From: Patellifolia procumbens
Lineage: Eukaryota; Streptophyta; Magnoliopsida; Caryophyllales; Amaranthaceae
Assembly: GCA_947645195.1 (NCBI GenBank)
Contig: CANSGD010001040.1
Coordinates: 4,234,226 to 4,298,225 of the forward strand
Direction of reading: 5' to 3'
Length of the DNA stretch: 64,000 nucleotides
Within the stretch, counting starts at the first letter, position 1; each line of letters opens with the position of its first letter. The notes beneath the pieces were generated by a model that saw only the letters and a list, made by a program, of their open reading frames with translations, ran no database searches and had not been told where the DNA came from. This document shows positions 24,208 through 36,295 of the stretch, in pieces. The position numbers were made by a program, and so were the translations under genes.

Positions 24208-24360
24208 TTATTTTTGGATTAATATGTAGATCATTAAAGCTACAAACAGGAAGAACAATGCCATTATTATCAAGAGGGCTTCATTAATTTTTCTTAGATT
24301 TTCCTCAATTGAGGAATGGTTGGATGAAGAAGAAGAGGGGGAGGTGGTGTCGGTCGCCAT
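24208..24360 (-). CDS. Small single-pass membrane peptide, 50 aa (novel candidate)
   Basis: Fifty codons from ATG (24360) to TAA (24208). Residues 1-17 are Ser/Thr-rich (MATDTTSPSSSSSNHSS). Residues 18-28 are a charged amphipathic stretch (IEENLRKINEA). Residues 29-48 are strongly hydrophobic (LLIIMALFFLFVALMIYILI), long enough to cross a membrane, and the chain ends QK. The start context CCAACAATGGCG is good for plants. A CTATAAAAGG box at 24442-24451 lies about 85 nt upstream and the leader between them has no other ATG. The layout (promoter, short leader, in-frame peptide with a clean transmembrane segment) argues for a real small gene. No family is recognised and the function is unknown. 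Confidence 0.5.
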   Translation of the reverse strand: MATDTTSPSSSSSNHSSIEENLRKINEALLIIMALFFLFVALMIYILIQK

Positions 24361-24441
24361 TGTTGGTTGAAGAAGAGTTAAAAAAATTTTATTTAGGGGA
24401 TAAGGGATTAGTGGTGGTGGATTGTGGCCGGGTAAGTGGCC

Positions 24442-24451
24442 CCTTTTATAG
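24442..24451 (-). promoter_or_regulatory. TATA box for the 50-aa membrane peptide gene
   Basis: Minus-strand CTATAAAAGG, preceded by 'tcaccct' and followed by an ATG-free ~80-nt leader ending CCAACA before the start codon. Confidence 0.5.
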
Positions 24452-25831
24452 AGGGTGATAAATACTGTTCTCGTAAAATATCCATTAATCGTAAAGATTA
24501 TTACCGGAAAAGGAAAAAATGTAGCCCTTTATTTTAAATTTTTTTTCATTATACTCATTGTTTCGGTTTCGGATCGAACCCCTGACCTCTTATATGATTC
24601 GGTTTATTTCGGACCATTGCGGCTTACATTCCGTAGTGATAAAATTTAATATTGTTTGCCTAATACGTATAAATAATTGTTTACTTAGAGTAAAGTAACC
24701 CCTTAATATTATTATTATTATTATTATCATTATTGTTATACATATTTAAAGCTACTTTGAAATTTTTTGAAAAAAACACATCAATATACTATATGCTAAA
24801 CAAAATTTGGATATTAACTTAGTAAATTAGAGGAACAAGAAAAATTAGGAGCATAGGAGTTGGATGTATGGGAATTTGGGAAATTTACATGCATTAGTAT
24901 GCAATCAATTTTAATAAAAGCATTTAATATAAAACCCTAAAAACTAAGTGCAACGCGTCAATACTTAATATATAAGCATAACAACTTAGTCCAATGCAAC
25001 AATTAAATTTATCGAGTAGTTGATTATGGAATCAAAAACTTAATTGCACGGCTCATATCACCATTGATTATTTTTTTTCTTTTGATATTCTCCTTTTCCA
25101 AAAGCTCTCCTTGGAAATACAAATGTTGTCTTGTAGTCATTGTATGTCATGTAAAAACCCCCACCTTTACTTATATATATTTTCTCCTTTTTGTAGTTAA
25201 TAACGGTATAGTCATTTTATGCATGCAATTGTATTATCAATGCATGTGTCTCTTCACCATATACACACATAAGTAACTATATTCGTCCTCCTTCAACATC
25301 AGTTAGCACTCTACCCTTCCTCTTCTCCTCTATTATTCCTCTCCCCCCTTTTTATAAAATACATAAAAATAACTCAAAAATAGTGAAATTCATAATATTC
25401 TCAAAAACAAAAATTAGTACTTCATGCTACAAAAAAAAAAAAAAAATCAAAATAAAGTTTTGAAGAAAATTTGAGTTTATGATACAGAAGATCCGGATGT
25501 CCGGCGATTGTAGAGCATACTCCTCAAATATTTCTAGTAAGTTTAGTTCTTTTCCTATTTGGATGACATATTTGAGAGGCTTCAGTCATATCACCCGCTT
25601 TTCTCGTTGTTTGGCGGTCTAAACCGCTTGGTCTTGCTCCGTCATCCCTACTTCTTTTATTTGGTGGAAGGCAATTTTCATTTGTTTGTTATAGGGGAAT
25701 ATCATATAAGTTTAGGGATGGGCGTTGCGTATTATTGCCACCACGGGTATCAGCATCGACATAGGGGTTATCACGTTGGGGCTGAGTTACAGGCCCTTGT
25801 GCCAGATTGGTAGTAAATGGTACATTATTAT
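24452..25831. other. Intergenic DNA without a supported gene
   Basis: Mostly AT-rich, with a short ATT/TTA run near 24705-24727 and a poly-A run near 25431. An 84-codon plus-strand frame at 25559 resembles no family I know. Confidence 0.4.
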
Positions 25832-26285
25832 TAGGAATGGCAATGGATCGGACTCGGATCGGACTTACCAAACTCCAAGTCCGCTCCATTTCAATCGGAC
25901 TATGAAATTTACACTCCTATTAGGATTCGGACTATATATTCTCGGATTCGGACTCGTACTTTTTCCTTCGGATTGTTTCGGACTCGAATCGGATTCGGAT
26001 AAAATTACCATATTAAATACCCAAAACACATCTTTAATATAAAAATTTTAATGTTTTACTTGATTTCTTATAATGTAAATCTATTATTTCTATTAAAATG
26101 TTTGATCTATTAGTTGACGAAGTAACAAGTAATAATCGGACTTTAATCGGATTCGGATCGGAACTTACCTAAGGTCCAACTCCTATCGGATTTCATTCGG
26201 ACTTTTATGTTTTCGGATTCGGATCGGACTTTTCCTTCGGATCGAGTCGGACTCGGATCGGAGGCGGACTGAATTGCCATCCCTA
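25832..26285. mobile_element. hAT-type MITE, 8-bp TSD ATTATTAT
   Basis: Termini TAGGAATGGCAAT and (reverse complement of the right end) TAGGGATGGCAAT. The exact 8-bp duplication ATTATTAT lies at 25824-25831 and 26286-26293. Inside, 'tcggattcgga' and 'ggatcggact' recur many times in both halves. 454 bp, non-coding. Confidence 0.88.
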
Positions 26286-26293
26286 ATTATTAT

Positions 26294-26985
26294 GCTCCAA
26301 TATAAAATATATACTTGAAAAATATGAATTATTGACAACGATGTTTATACCATTACTTTGTTGATCCATTTGAATAGAAGGAAATGAGAGTTTGAGGGGA
26401 TGAATATGAGTATTGAGAGAGAATAGAGGAAAATACTATCTCATAGGAAAAACTTTGAAAAAGGGAGCAATTGGTGCTGATAACGTGTTAAGACTAGGGA
26501 AGAAAATAAGAAAGATGAAGAGTATAAAAGAAGATAGAATGCTTCTCATTGCCCTTCATTGCTCATCACAACTCTGTATTTATAGCACTACATTACTGTT
26601 TTCTAACAGTGATTTTACTGTTGTAATAGTTCTTGGTGAGTTATTCACCATTCATCCAAGATATGCAAAGATATTACAACATTTATATTATTTTTTTGAT
26701 AACAAGACAAACATACAAATTTACAAGAGGGTCCGTATCTAACTATCGACGCTAGAATAAGAATGGGTCGCTGACATGATTGGGACAAACATAACTGCTG
26801 AAACTTACACATGTCTTGCTAATGAACTTCTTTCTGGAATGATAGGAGATATCCGATGAAGGAGGTGCACCATTTTTCCGTTTCATACCTACATGGCGCC
26901 AAATTCCTTTGAAATGCCTTTTTCCTCTCGTGGGGTTGTGTCGAGTACCTAAACCTGCAATTCAACGTTGGGAACCTTGAAGAAA
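26294..26985. other. Intergenic, possible old LTR debris
   Basis: Contains 'ctgtatttatagcactac' (26573-26590), which on the minus strand reads as TATAAATACAG. A GA-rich stretch (26400-26530) lies beside it. No element ends were found. Confidence 0.3.
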
Positions 26986-26989
26986 TAAA

Positions 26990-28125
26990 TCTTGCTCTTA
27001 TGCCATGCTCTGTAGCACTCCTTCTTCTGCTACTAGTGAATTAGCTTTGCCACAAACTTGACTACACCTCCCTGTGACTATTGTTTTGTGCACTTTAGTG
27101 TTTAGTATCATTACTATATACTGTTCCACTTCAATTGGAACCGTTGTTTCATTCAAGAAAACAAGGTTTAAGACCGTTGTAACCCTCGAGTTAGCAACAT
27201 TCGGGGGACCTCCTGCAAGATGAAAGTTTTTGGGGCCAAGCTGCGAACCTTCACCACTGATAGAAGATGGGGTTGACAACTGCAGTTCCTTCCCTTGATA
27301 ACCTCTCTACATCTGCCAGGGAATGCCTTAGGCTCATTGCTGGTTGTTGTTTGTTGACAAAGGAACCCTTGGTTCCAGGACTTATAGTTCCAGCAGGGCG
27401 CGTCCTATGCAACTCCTGCATATTTTCCATTGGCATGTGATTACTATCCTCAATAGCTTGCTCGTGAACATGAGAAATATTGTTTGAATCTATATCACAA
27501 TTGACCTTGTCGCGACCACCCATAACAGTAGAGCTTGATTGTTTCCTTCCATTGGTCTTTCTTTTTGAGCCCCTGAAGACTCGAGCACAAGTGCCTTGCA
27601 CTGTTCACCGTTGGTCCTTGATATAATTAACCAATTTTCAAGCTTTCATGCTCCTTAACTATCTCATGATTATTTGGTTCCAACTCCATTGCCCTTTTCA
27701 AGTCCTCATATGCCTCATTCCAGTACATATACTTCCCAAAAGCAACACTTCTTCGAAATGACCCTTAACATTCATTTTATCAACCTGATACCAACGAACA
27801 AAAGACAAGTGGCTTTTTTGAATTTATTTATTTTAATGCAGAAGCGACAAGATTCAAATAAAGAGAAATAACTAACTCCCCAGGCAGAGGATTACCATCA
27901 CAATCTGGAATGGCAAAACACAGACTTTTGACAACTTAACCATACTTGGCAAATGCATTATGAAAGTCTTTTTGGTTATACCACACATGGGATAATCTTA
28001 TCAGGACCATCAAACTTCTGAAATAACTCCTTGATATCTCCATCATTTTCATCTAAATTATTCAAATGGTGAAATATTATGATAGCAAGACTACTAGTCT
28101 CCTCCTCCATATTTTAGACATAACT
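26990..28125 (-). pseudogene. TPR-protein retrocopy-like pseudogene
   Basis: Read downward from the ATG near 28113 (MEEETSSLAIIIFHHLNNLD, ELFQKFDGPDKIIP), then pieces in changing frames. These include LYLNLVASALK, NKFKKA and a TPR-like block (WNEAYEDLKRAMELEPNNHE, 27680-27735). Two longer minus-strand frames follow (27251-27601 and 26998-27279). Adjacent pieces join without visible introns, while stops and frameshifts are frequent, which points to a processed copy of an mRNA. The parent gene is not identified; it is a tetratricopeptide protein of the FKBP/co-chaperone style. Confidence 0.45.
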
Positions 28126-28439
28126 GGAAGAACAACAAACTAATACCAATGGCATACAACTGCAAACGAATCCACAACTAAAAATTAAGCAATCATCTCA
28201 AACCCGACAAGAACTTGATAAGATCTTAACAACACAAACAATTACCAACTTGGATTGGAGAATCACATCAAGCTAGGGACTCGTTTCCGCGTTGTGCACC
28301 GCCAAAACGTTCCAATTCACAACATAACAATTACCGACTTGAATATTATTTGTGTTGATAGCATATTTATAATTCCTCTTTTGTTTCACATTTTCAAATT
28401 TACTTTTATCAATGACTTACACAAAACTCAGTAAGGATA

Positions 28440-29131
28440 AACGTGATATCGATGTTCTATATGGATTTACTCAATCCTCATTTACGCTAGTAGTCTTGTT
28501 CAAGGGACTGTACTTAATGAAATTAAAGTGATTATGATATGCATATGCTTCTATGCTTTAGCTTCCAAGAGTTTATGTATGTTCTTATGAATTACAATAC
28601 TCGTTAACATGATTTACATGTATGGTATGAACATGATTTTATACGGGGAAGTAGGATTGAATGGTAAAGTCTGGTCCTTGATCCATGATACTTGTTTATA
28701 TGAGTTTGCGAGTATGCTTATGGTTTTGTTCATGCTTATGATGTTAAAATATGTTGTGGGGATTGCCAAGTATGTGTATCATGACTGAGTGCAAATATGT
28801 TTTTGAAACAAAACTGTTTTTACGGGATGGAGTAAAGTTACGGGTTCTCCACTCGTTTTGGAATGTTTTTCTGTCTATCCTTATTTCTCTTTTTCTTTTA
28901 TGTACAGAATAAAGGTAAAGAAAGAGAGCTCAGGATCAACCCATGGAAAGGAAGTCTTTGAGATGGATTTCGTGAAGCACCGTTTAACTCTAGTAGGAGC
29001 TTCTATGTAACGTCATTGTGATATTGTATTAATAGTGGCCATCACCCACAGACTTAAGAAAACGCTTCTGATGATTGAAATTATTTATGCTTAATGATGT
29101 TAATTGAAGAACCCAAGTTCGGGGCATTACA
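28440..29131 (+). mobile_element. 3' fragment of a TG..CA element related to 6309-11105
   Basis: Ends GTTCGGGGCATTACA at 29131. It shares 'tttttacgggatggagtaaa' (near 28819) and the following ~70 bp with the reverse complement of 6600-6690. The 5' part is missing or too diverged to place. Confidence 0.65.
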
Positions 29132-29355
29132 GTGCCAAATTCAAGACCAAACTTGTCAAGTTTTCCATTAGGCATTTTTTTACATTTCTCCATATCTATA
29201 AACTTCCTTTTTTTTTTATTCGAAAGAAGGGTCTAACTCTAAAAACTCAACACAAAGTCACCAAAATGTTGAACATACTATTCCAGAAAGCTATGCCAAA
29301 TCTACATCACTACAACCAACCCACCATGCTTGTCCAAACTCATGTTCCCGCTAGT

Positions 29356-29643
29356 ATGGGTGTTTATTTGGGATTATCCGATCTGAAAGTTTGAATCGGG
29401 AGACATGCAATCCAAAAAAATTGAATGCCCATATTCTTTAGATATCCAAAAGTTGGATAACCGGAGATCTAATTTTTTGAGAAAATAAACTATATCAAGT
29501 TTTTTGAAGTTTGCACGTTTCGAATATTTGGCCGAAAAGTCTACATCATGATGTGAATCCGCTCCGAAATATCCAAAACTCTAAATTTTGGATCGGATAG
29601 CTATTTTCTCAGATCTCAGAACGGATATTGATGAACACGCTAA
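29356..29643. mobile_element. Degenerate hAT-like MITE
   Basis: The left end 'tatgggtgtttatttgggat' and the reverse complement of the right end 'tagcgtgttcatcaatatcc' are imperfect inverted repeats. Internal 'ggatcggata' and 'gatatccaaaagttgg' phrases are typical of such elements. A target duplication is not clear. Confidence 0.5.
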
Positions 29644-29974
29644 CACGCCTACCCACCAGGCCACTTACGCAGATGAACAACTCCTTTTAAAAGGTAGGTG
29701 AGGCATGTACACCAGAATCTACCCATAGCAGTAAAGTAGAAGAATGAAACAAAGATAGTTTACAAGAACAGATCTACCATTGCATTGACATCAACTAAGA
29801 AATATAATTGTTTGAGAACTCATCGGTGCTCAGGCAAATGTAAATATTCCTATGTTATGCACATTTATGGAGCATATATACGAGCACGGAGTTCACTTGG
29901 TTGCCACTGTATGATGTAGAAAGTATTTGGATCTGGTTGGAGGAAATTTAGGTGGATCTAGCATCAGCCGAAGC

Positions 29975-32900
29975 TCAGACATTCTTCTCTTCAGCATCAT
30001 AGAGTGCTTTGATGTCTTCAACATCGTCATAGCTGCCGAGGAATACTGGTGAACGCTCATGTATCTTCTCTGGGACCAAGTCAAGTGCCTGCCAAAGAAA
30101 TTACAGTAGATTATCAACCAGAAAACTCAAATTTTATTATAATGAGCAGAGTACAACACATTCTTTTTTCCTGGTTATACTAGCTTATTTTAAGGGGATA
30201 AGAAGAGCACAATTTAACTATGTTAGTATTGTGTGATTATTGTATGTACTAATATTATTTAGTGTGGGCTGTTAGTAGGAGCATTGTACATTAAGCTATC
30301 AGCCAATCACTAATTGGGCTTAATATACAGGACTCCTACTGACAGCCCACGCGAAATAATGTTAGTACATACAATAATAACATAATCCCAACAAACTGGG
30401 CTTTTTGATAAGCATATCGTCAAGTTTTATCAGACTGAAAGAGAGTTTGAATGTAAAACTTGCTGAATACTTGAACACTAATGTGTTGCATAATGTGCCT
30501 AAAAGGAACAAGATAAATCCAGTCAGTACCCGTTGTTTGCCAGTAAAAGCTTGTCCACCAGCTTGTTCCATTAAGAATGACATGGGAAAGACCTCGTAGA
30601 GAACTCTGGCAAATATATAAAGCAATAAGATGTAAACGGTGCTTGGAGTAAAACAAGCATTGCTTATGTATGTATATATATGACCCTGAATATAGCACAT
30701 ACCGTAATTTTCCGCTAGGGCTCTTCTTATCACCAGGGTACATAAAGATGCCACCATAAAGTAAAGTGCGATGGACATCAGCTACCATGCTGCACAAAAG
30801 AGGGTGAAACTTAATGGACAATTCCTATTATAGTCAAATTACATACATGCATACATACATGCAGATATAGAGAAAGACCCATATGCAGTAATAGAATCCT
30901 ATAGCTCAACCTCTTGCAGACAATAGCCACCACTATACATATTAGAGCATGGAAATGATAAGAAACAGATCATAAGAGACATCCAGAATGTCATCATCCC
31001 TGACACCGCAGCATATTCTAGGAGTTTCATCAAAATGCCTATAAAGGGGTAACATAGCAGCTGCAAAGAGCTTATTTTGCAAGCAATACTAGATGCATAT
31101 ATAACATGAGCACTGGCGAAAATCTCAAGCCTCTCGAGCTCTCCCGTCCAAAAGGAGGTATGCATTTAAGCAAGCATTTCATATTGATAATATCAGTTTG
31201 ATTAATATAGGCAGCAAGTCCCTCATTTTCTCTTTTCCACATCTCCCATATAATTACGGATGACATCGTTATCTGTCCTTTCGACGACCTGCTACAGTCA
31301 ACCTTTCTTTTTAAGGAAATGCTAGTTTAACATTTCATCAACTGAATTACAACAAATAATAAAGTTCAAATGATTTGTATAACTCATATATGTGACTGGA
31401 AGTATTTGACCAATTGAATTACTCGCATCCAGCAAGCAAACTGACGCACGGGGGTGCAACACCACTTATTTATTCAAACATATGAAAATTATTTCTTTTT
31501 ATGATTAAGGCTTCAGTTACCTTCCAATGTATCTGAGAGACTTCGGTGATGAACCATCCTTAGGAAACTTACAGCTCTCCACATACCTGAATTCAATGAA
31601 TATTCAATGTAGCAACACCAAAAAGAAAGACATGCGTGCTTTGAGAAAAGACGTACATACTTTGTAGTTGGGCCATCCCAATTCTTTGCATTGCCTTCAT
31701 TCACAGAATAGATCTTACCCTTCTTTGGGATCTGCTCAAGAAATGGGCACCAGGTAATCACAATATACATATTATTTGAAGAAAAAACCTACAATCTTAA
31801 TGCATCCCTTCATACAGCCTAAGAGACAATTTCATGCTTTCTAAGCAAAAGTATCAATTGCAGTTTTAGAGGCCCTACAGAAAACATGATGGTATTTGTT
31901 AGACAATATGAACTTTCTTTTGAAATCGAAAGAGACAATTGACATAAGTCACAATTATAGTCTGATTAATACCCTAGTTCTCAGCGTTAAGTTGGCTTCA
32001 ATATGCTCATCTCCTGCAATTCTCTTCTCTCTTAATTATGCAAGGTTTATGCATGCACTTCCTAACACCAATCTTCCTAAAAAGGTTTATGCAAGCAACT
32101 CGGCAGGTCATGTCCATGAGTCATTTTTCTCTCTTGCTACATGTTTCAGGCTCAACCTACACAAGTAAAAAGTGAAACTGGCTAATTTGGGAAGAGACGT
32201 ACTACGTAGTATGATATCGTGGGGAAGTGGATTGCTGAAATGTTTTCTGATCCGATAAAAGTACAAATTATTAAATCTTTATGCAAAGCAGCATCCAAGG
32301 AAGAGGTTTATGTGATTATATGAATGCTTTGCCCTTAGAAGGCAGAAACTCAAATTATCTTAGTGCAACACATTATCTTATTTAACCTTTTTGTTCCCAT
32401 TTTTCTTTCTACTTTCTCAGCCAGCAAAAATCAACCTGATTGATACACAGAAGAGCTAGTTTCAGCAATGAAAGCACAGTAAGCATCTAATAGTAGCAGG
32501 TCATGCATGCACTTCCAGTACAGCTCCCGTGAGCATGGAAAGCAAGAACTGCATAAGTGCATCTAACGAACTATAGCCCCAAAACAAAACACTTGAAACA
32601 ACAACTGAGCATCATGGTTAACAATTGAAAAAAAACTTCTCACCATCAAGATTCAAGGGTTAGTATCTTATCCATATAGTCTTACATAAACCAAGTTTTA
32701 TAGCATATTACTCCTATTCGGTAAAGTCACATAGTGTTTCAGAACGTGTACCTTGATGTCAGGATGAGTTAGAATAAACTCTCCAAGGGATGGGTCGTGA
32801 GTGAAACCGTTGACACCGCTTCCTGTGCTCAAGACAAGCTGTAAAGCAAATAAAAAGTGCCAAATGAAACTACCACAACACTGTAAATACAGAAAAAAAA

Positions 32901-35203
32901 TTGTGCAAGAATCAGATCAGTGACGGTAAGTTAGAAAATGAGAACAAGCTGCCATTTGTTTGATTTCCGACTCTCCAGCTCTATAATCAGGAAGGTATCA
33001 CAGTGTCGACAGAAAGGTGAAACAGTACACAGAATTATAGAAATTAGAGTAATAACAAGTACCGTGCATGAGCTCCCATACATGCAATAACCAGCAGCAA
33101 CCATATTCTTTCCAGGTTGCAGGACATCACCAAGAGTTGTATTATTAATATCTTTCACCATGTAAATCCCAAAGATCTAAGTGAAGGGAAATATGCCAGC
33201 TTGTTATTACAACAAGGCCCACCATAAGAGTTATCAAGAATTCAAAAGATAGCTCCAAAGATTAACAATATGAGAGAATGGGATGCCATACAGTGCCAAT
33301 TGAAACACCACAGTCAATGTTGGAAGATCCATCCAGAGGGTCGAAAACAACACAATACCTGAAAAACAGTGGTAAATTTTAATCTAAAAAAATAATCAGT
33401 AAAAATGCAATAATCTAACAGAAAATGTCATATTGAAACAACCTTTGACATACAAACTATCTATTTATTTCCTCGGTCCGAAATTAATATTCACCAACTA
33501 TTTTGAATGTTCAGATAATTGTCACGTTCTTAAAATATAATTAGATAATGATTAATCCAAACACACCCCACTTAAATGGAGGGGAGAACAGAGAATAGAC
33601 AAGAGATTACTATTCAAAAGGATATTTTAGTGAAATCACGACAACCCCTAATTACGAGGGGTAGGAACAACATACAACTAATTTGAGACGGAGAGAGTAG
33701 TTTACGAAAAACAAGATTGAAATCGACAATGAGGAACATATAGGAGAGTGGCTATACACACTTTCCACGTAGAGATGGCTCAACAAATGTTGCCTCTTCA
33801 TCCTCCTCAGACACAAGGATGCACTGAAAACATAATTCACACTTTCAGCAGATATTTCACACTTCCAAACTTAAGTGAATAAATCATGTTAGTGACTTAC
33901 AGTTCGGCCACTACTTATTAAGGCCTTGATGAAAACTTCATTTGAAAGAACATCTAGCTTCTTTTGCTCTTCACCCTGAAGTAGGTTATCATCAAAGAAC
34001 ATAAAAGTAAATATAATATTCACAATGTGCTATGTCACTCGGACACTTCTAATTTCCTTACGTACCTATATCGGACTAATGTCTTGTTGGACACAACTAG
34101 ACACTTAAATACTTCATTTTAAAACAAAAACTTGAGATTTTCTATGAAATGTCCGAGTTTGACACCTAGACATCCATATCCGAGTGGACGCTTGTAAGAG
34201 TTTGAGTAGAGACAATATGTCTCACAAGTATTGTTTTTAGAATGTAAATACCTGAATGTTGGTCTCCCCCGCAAGTCCAATGAGCTTGGCAAGACCAGCC
34301 TGTTAATTAACAATAAGATTGAGTACTTCGTTATAGATAATATAATAAACAATTCAATTACAGATAAAGGAATGATTTGTAGTTGAGTCACAATCGTCTT
34401 CTTCAGCTATATCCATCCAGATCCAAGAAAGTCAATGAAGTACAGATTAATCTATTGTTTATTGAAACAATTGCTTGTTGATATTGTTTAACACATCCGT
34501 CAAATTTCAAAAACTATATTTTAGAAATTCCTCCTTTCTCCAATAAATGTAATACATTCACATGGTTCACTTTGATCATTGATTCCAATTAAAAACATAG
34601 GGTTGAGGGATTCTATTAAATTTGTCTCAAATTACAATTCCTAACAATTTTGTTTATCGATAATTAGATATATTAAAACTTAATTAATTACATTAGCAAC
34701 AAACATGGAAAGTCAATGCATATTAATTTTTTGCCTGATAGTGATATGATATCCCAGGTTTAACGGGACCATGGATCCATTAACTCAAACATTTTGATTA
34801 AACAAAGAAAAGAAAAAAATCCAGTGATATATTGTGACCCCACCAAAAGCTGTCCCAAAATTAACACGCAAAATGCAATTGACCCACATAAATTTGTATG
34901 AAATTTCTACTGCGGACTTGCAGAGTAATTAAAAGCAAAATGCCAAAAAAGGAAGAAATAACTTGAATAGTACAGTTGAGCTGACCACCATTGCCATCAT
35001 CGAAACGCAAAATTGGCCACAACTCCACCAAGTATAGCTTGTAAGTTGGGTGCATAGTTTATTATAAATGATAATATAATTTATGCTAAACTATGCACCC
35101 ATCTTACAAGTTCAGGTTGCTCTACGTATCCAAATAAGTTTTGGTTATTGCTTGCACCTAAACCATACTTAGTGTAGTTGCGACCAATTTTGACAAAAAA
35201 AAA

Positions 35204-35235
<32 letters not shown>

Positions 35236-35408
35236 AGAAGAAAAGAGACCTTGTTGACAGCAGAGCAAACGAATTTGCAGCCAAGAACAATGTGACTCAT
35301 AAGAATAGTGAAGTCACCACGAGACTCTGGACGTTTAGACTGCTCATTCAATACGAATCGAGTTATTGTCATCAAGTCCGTCCTTGTTGCATCCGCTGCA
35401 TGATCCAT
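29975..35408 (-). CDS. cyFBP: Fructose-1,6-bisphosphatase, cytosolic (341 aa, 12 exons)
   Basis: Hydrolyses fructose-1,6-bisphosphate to fructose-6-phosphate in the cytosol, a control step of sucrose synthesis and gluconeogenesis. Exons: 35250-35408, 34252-34299, 33901-33975, 33762-33823, 33292-33358, 33063-33176, 32752-32838, 31661-31731, 31521-31586, 30703-30789, 30530-30605, 29975-30088. Every junction is GT..AG and keeps frame. The sum is 1,026 nt, 341 codons plus stop, the usual cytosolic length. Residues 99-103 SEEDE and 121-130 DPLDGSSNID form the metal and phosphate site. NWDGPTTKY, SLRYIGS and LMEQAGG supply substrate contacts. There is no transit peptide and no redox-regulatory cysteine loop as in the plastid enzyme. 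No lesion was found. Introns 4 and 11 contain MITE-like insertions and intron 1 a GAAA repeat. Confidence 0.97.
30227..30386. mobile_element. MITE-like inverted repeat in FBPase intron 11
   Basis: Arms of ~60 bp ('attattgtatgtactaa' and 'gtgggctgttagtaggag' against their reverse complements at 30330-30380) enclose a ~20-bp loop. It lies wholly inside the intron between the last two exons. Confidence 0.7.
33468..33697. mobile_element. Stowaway MITE in FBPase intron 4, TSD TA
   Basis: Left terminus TTTCCTCGGTCCGAAATTA; reverse complement of the right terminus CTCTCTCCGTCTCAAATTAG; TA on both sides. 230 bp, within the intron 33359-33761, with splice sites untouched. Confidence 0.78.
35037..35110. 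repeat. Short inverted repeat (hairpin) in FBPase intron 1
   Basis: 'cttgtaagttgggtgcatag' pairs with 'ctatgcacccatcttacaag' with one or two mismatches. The arms are ~24 bp around a ~25-bp AT loop. Confidence 0.75.
35200..35240. repeat. (GAAA)n microsatellite next to an FBPase 5' splice site
   Basis: About nine GAAA units. On the transcribed strand this is a long TTTC tract starting within ~15 nt of the intron 1 donor (AAG|GTCTC at 35250/35249). Confidence 0.88.
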
Positions 35409-36091
35409 CTTTTTTTTCTTCTTCTTCTTTTTTCACAGTTTAATTTGTAGGTGATTGATAATGGAGTAACACTGATTAAAATATAAGAGGTAGAATGAGA
35501 GAAAGAGAGTGATTGTTGTGTGGGGTCTATTCAGTGTTTGCCTGCCTCAGCCTATCGATCACTCTGCAGATAACGGATTTCGTCGCTATTCTCAATACAC
35601 TTCTTTGGGTTTTTGTTTGGTTGTTTGTGCAGTGCTTCAAAATTAAGCTTTTTGATTGGATTTTGCTTTTTAGCATTCCAAGGATAATTATGTTTTGTTT
35701 TGGGTGGTCTTATATGCGTCTCAATTGTCTATATATATATGGATTTATTCATCCTTATATGTCTCATTTGTGGTTGGTAATTTGCTAATTGATTCATTTT
35801 TTGATGAGGGTGGTGATGGCTCTGACATGTCATCTTGTTGGAAATGAGGATTGTCCATGTCATTAGATATATCATACAAATCTATTATAACGGAAATTAT
35901 GGGAGATATGACAACCAATTTTCGGTACTTTTTAATTTTTATAAGTTTTTTCTTGTTTGCATGAGCTAAAGGATATATCAAAAGTTATTAAAGAGACTGT
36001 CTAACTTTATATTAAATTTAGATTAAATTTATCACCTTTTTTCAAAAGTCCATCACTTTATCTAAAAAGCTGCTTTATTTTCTTGTTTTTA
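35409..36091 (-). promoter_or_regulatory. FBPase 5' leader and promoter region
   Basis: Immediately upstream of the ATG is a purine-rich GAAGAAGAAG leader (minus strand, 35409-35440). No strong TATA box is evident. An AT run at 35729-35742 and 'cttatatttt' near 35485 are weak candidates. No other gene is seen. Confidence 0.4.
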
Positions 36092-36295
36092 CTTTCTCCG
36101 TTTCAAAAAAAAATAGCTACACTTCTTTTTTTGCGGACTCCTAGACACTTTTTGTTTGTGAGAGATTGTGGGGTAAAGATATGTAGGAGAGAGATAGAGA
36201 GAAAAAGTTACCAAAAAAGAAAAAGGAGAAGTGTAGTCATTAATTTAAAACTTCTTTAAATGGAAAGTGTAGCTATTTTTTTGAAACGGATGAAG
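36092..36295. mobile_element. Stowaway MITE B, TSD TA
   Basis: 204 bp. Ends CTTTCTCCGTTTC and (reverse complement of the right) CTTCATCCGTTTC. Subterminal 'aaaatagctacacttc' is mirrored at the other end. TA flanks. Confidence 0.85.

Noticed and set aside
35178..35450. Lys/Arg-rich plus-strand frame over FBPase exon 1
   Set aside because: It is the complement of exon 1 and a GAAA microsatellite. The minus strand carries the real gene.
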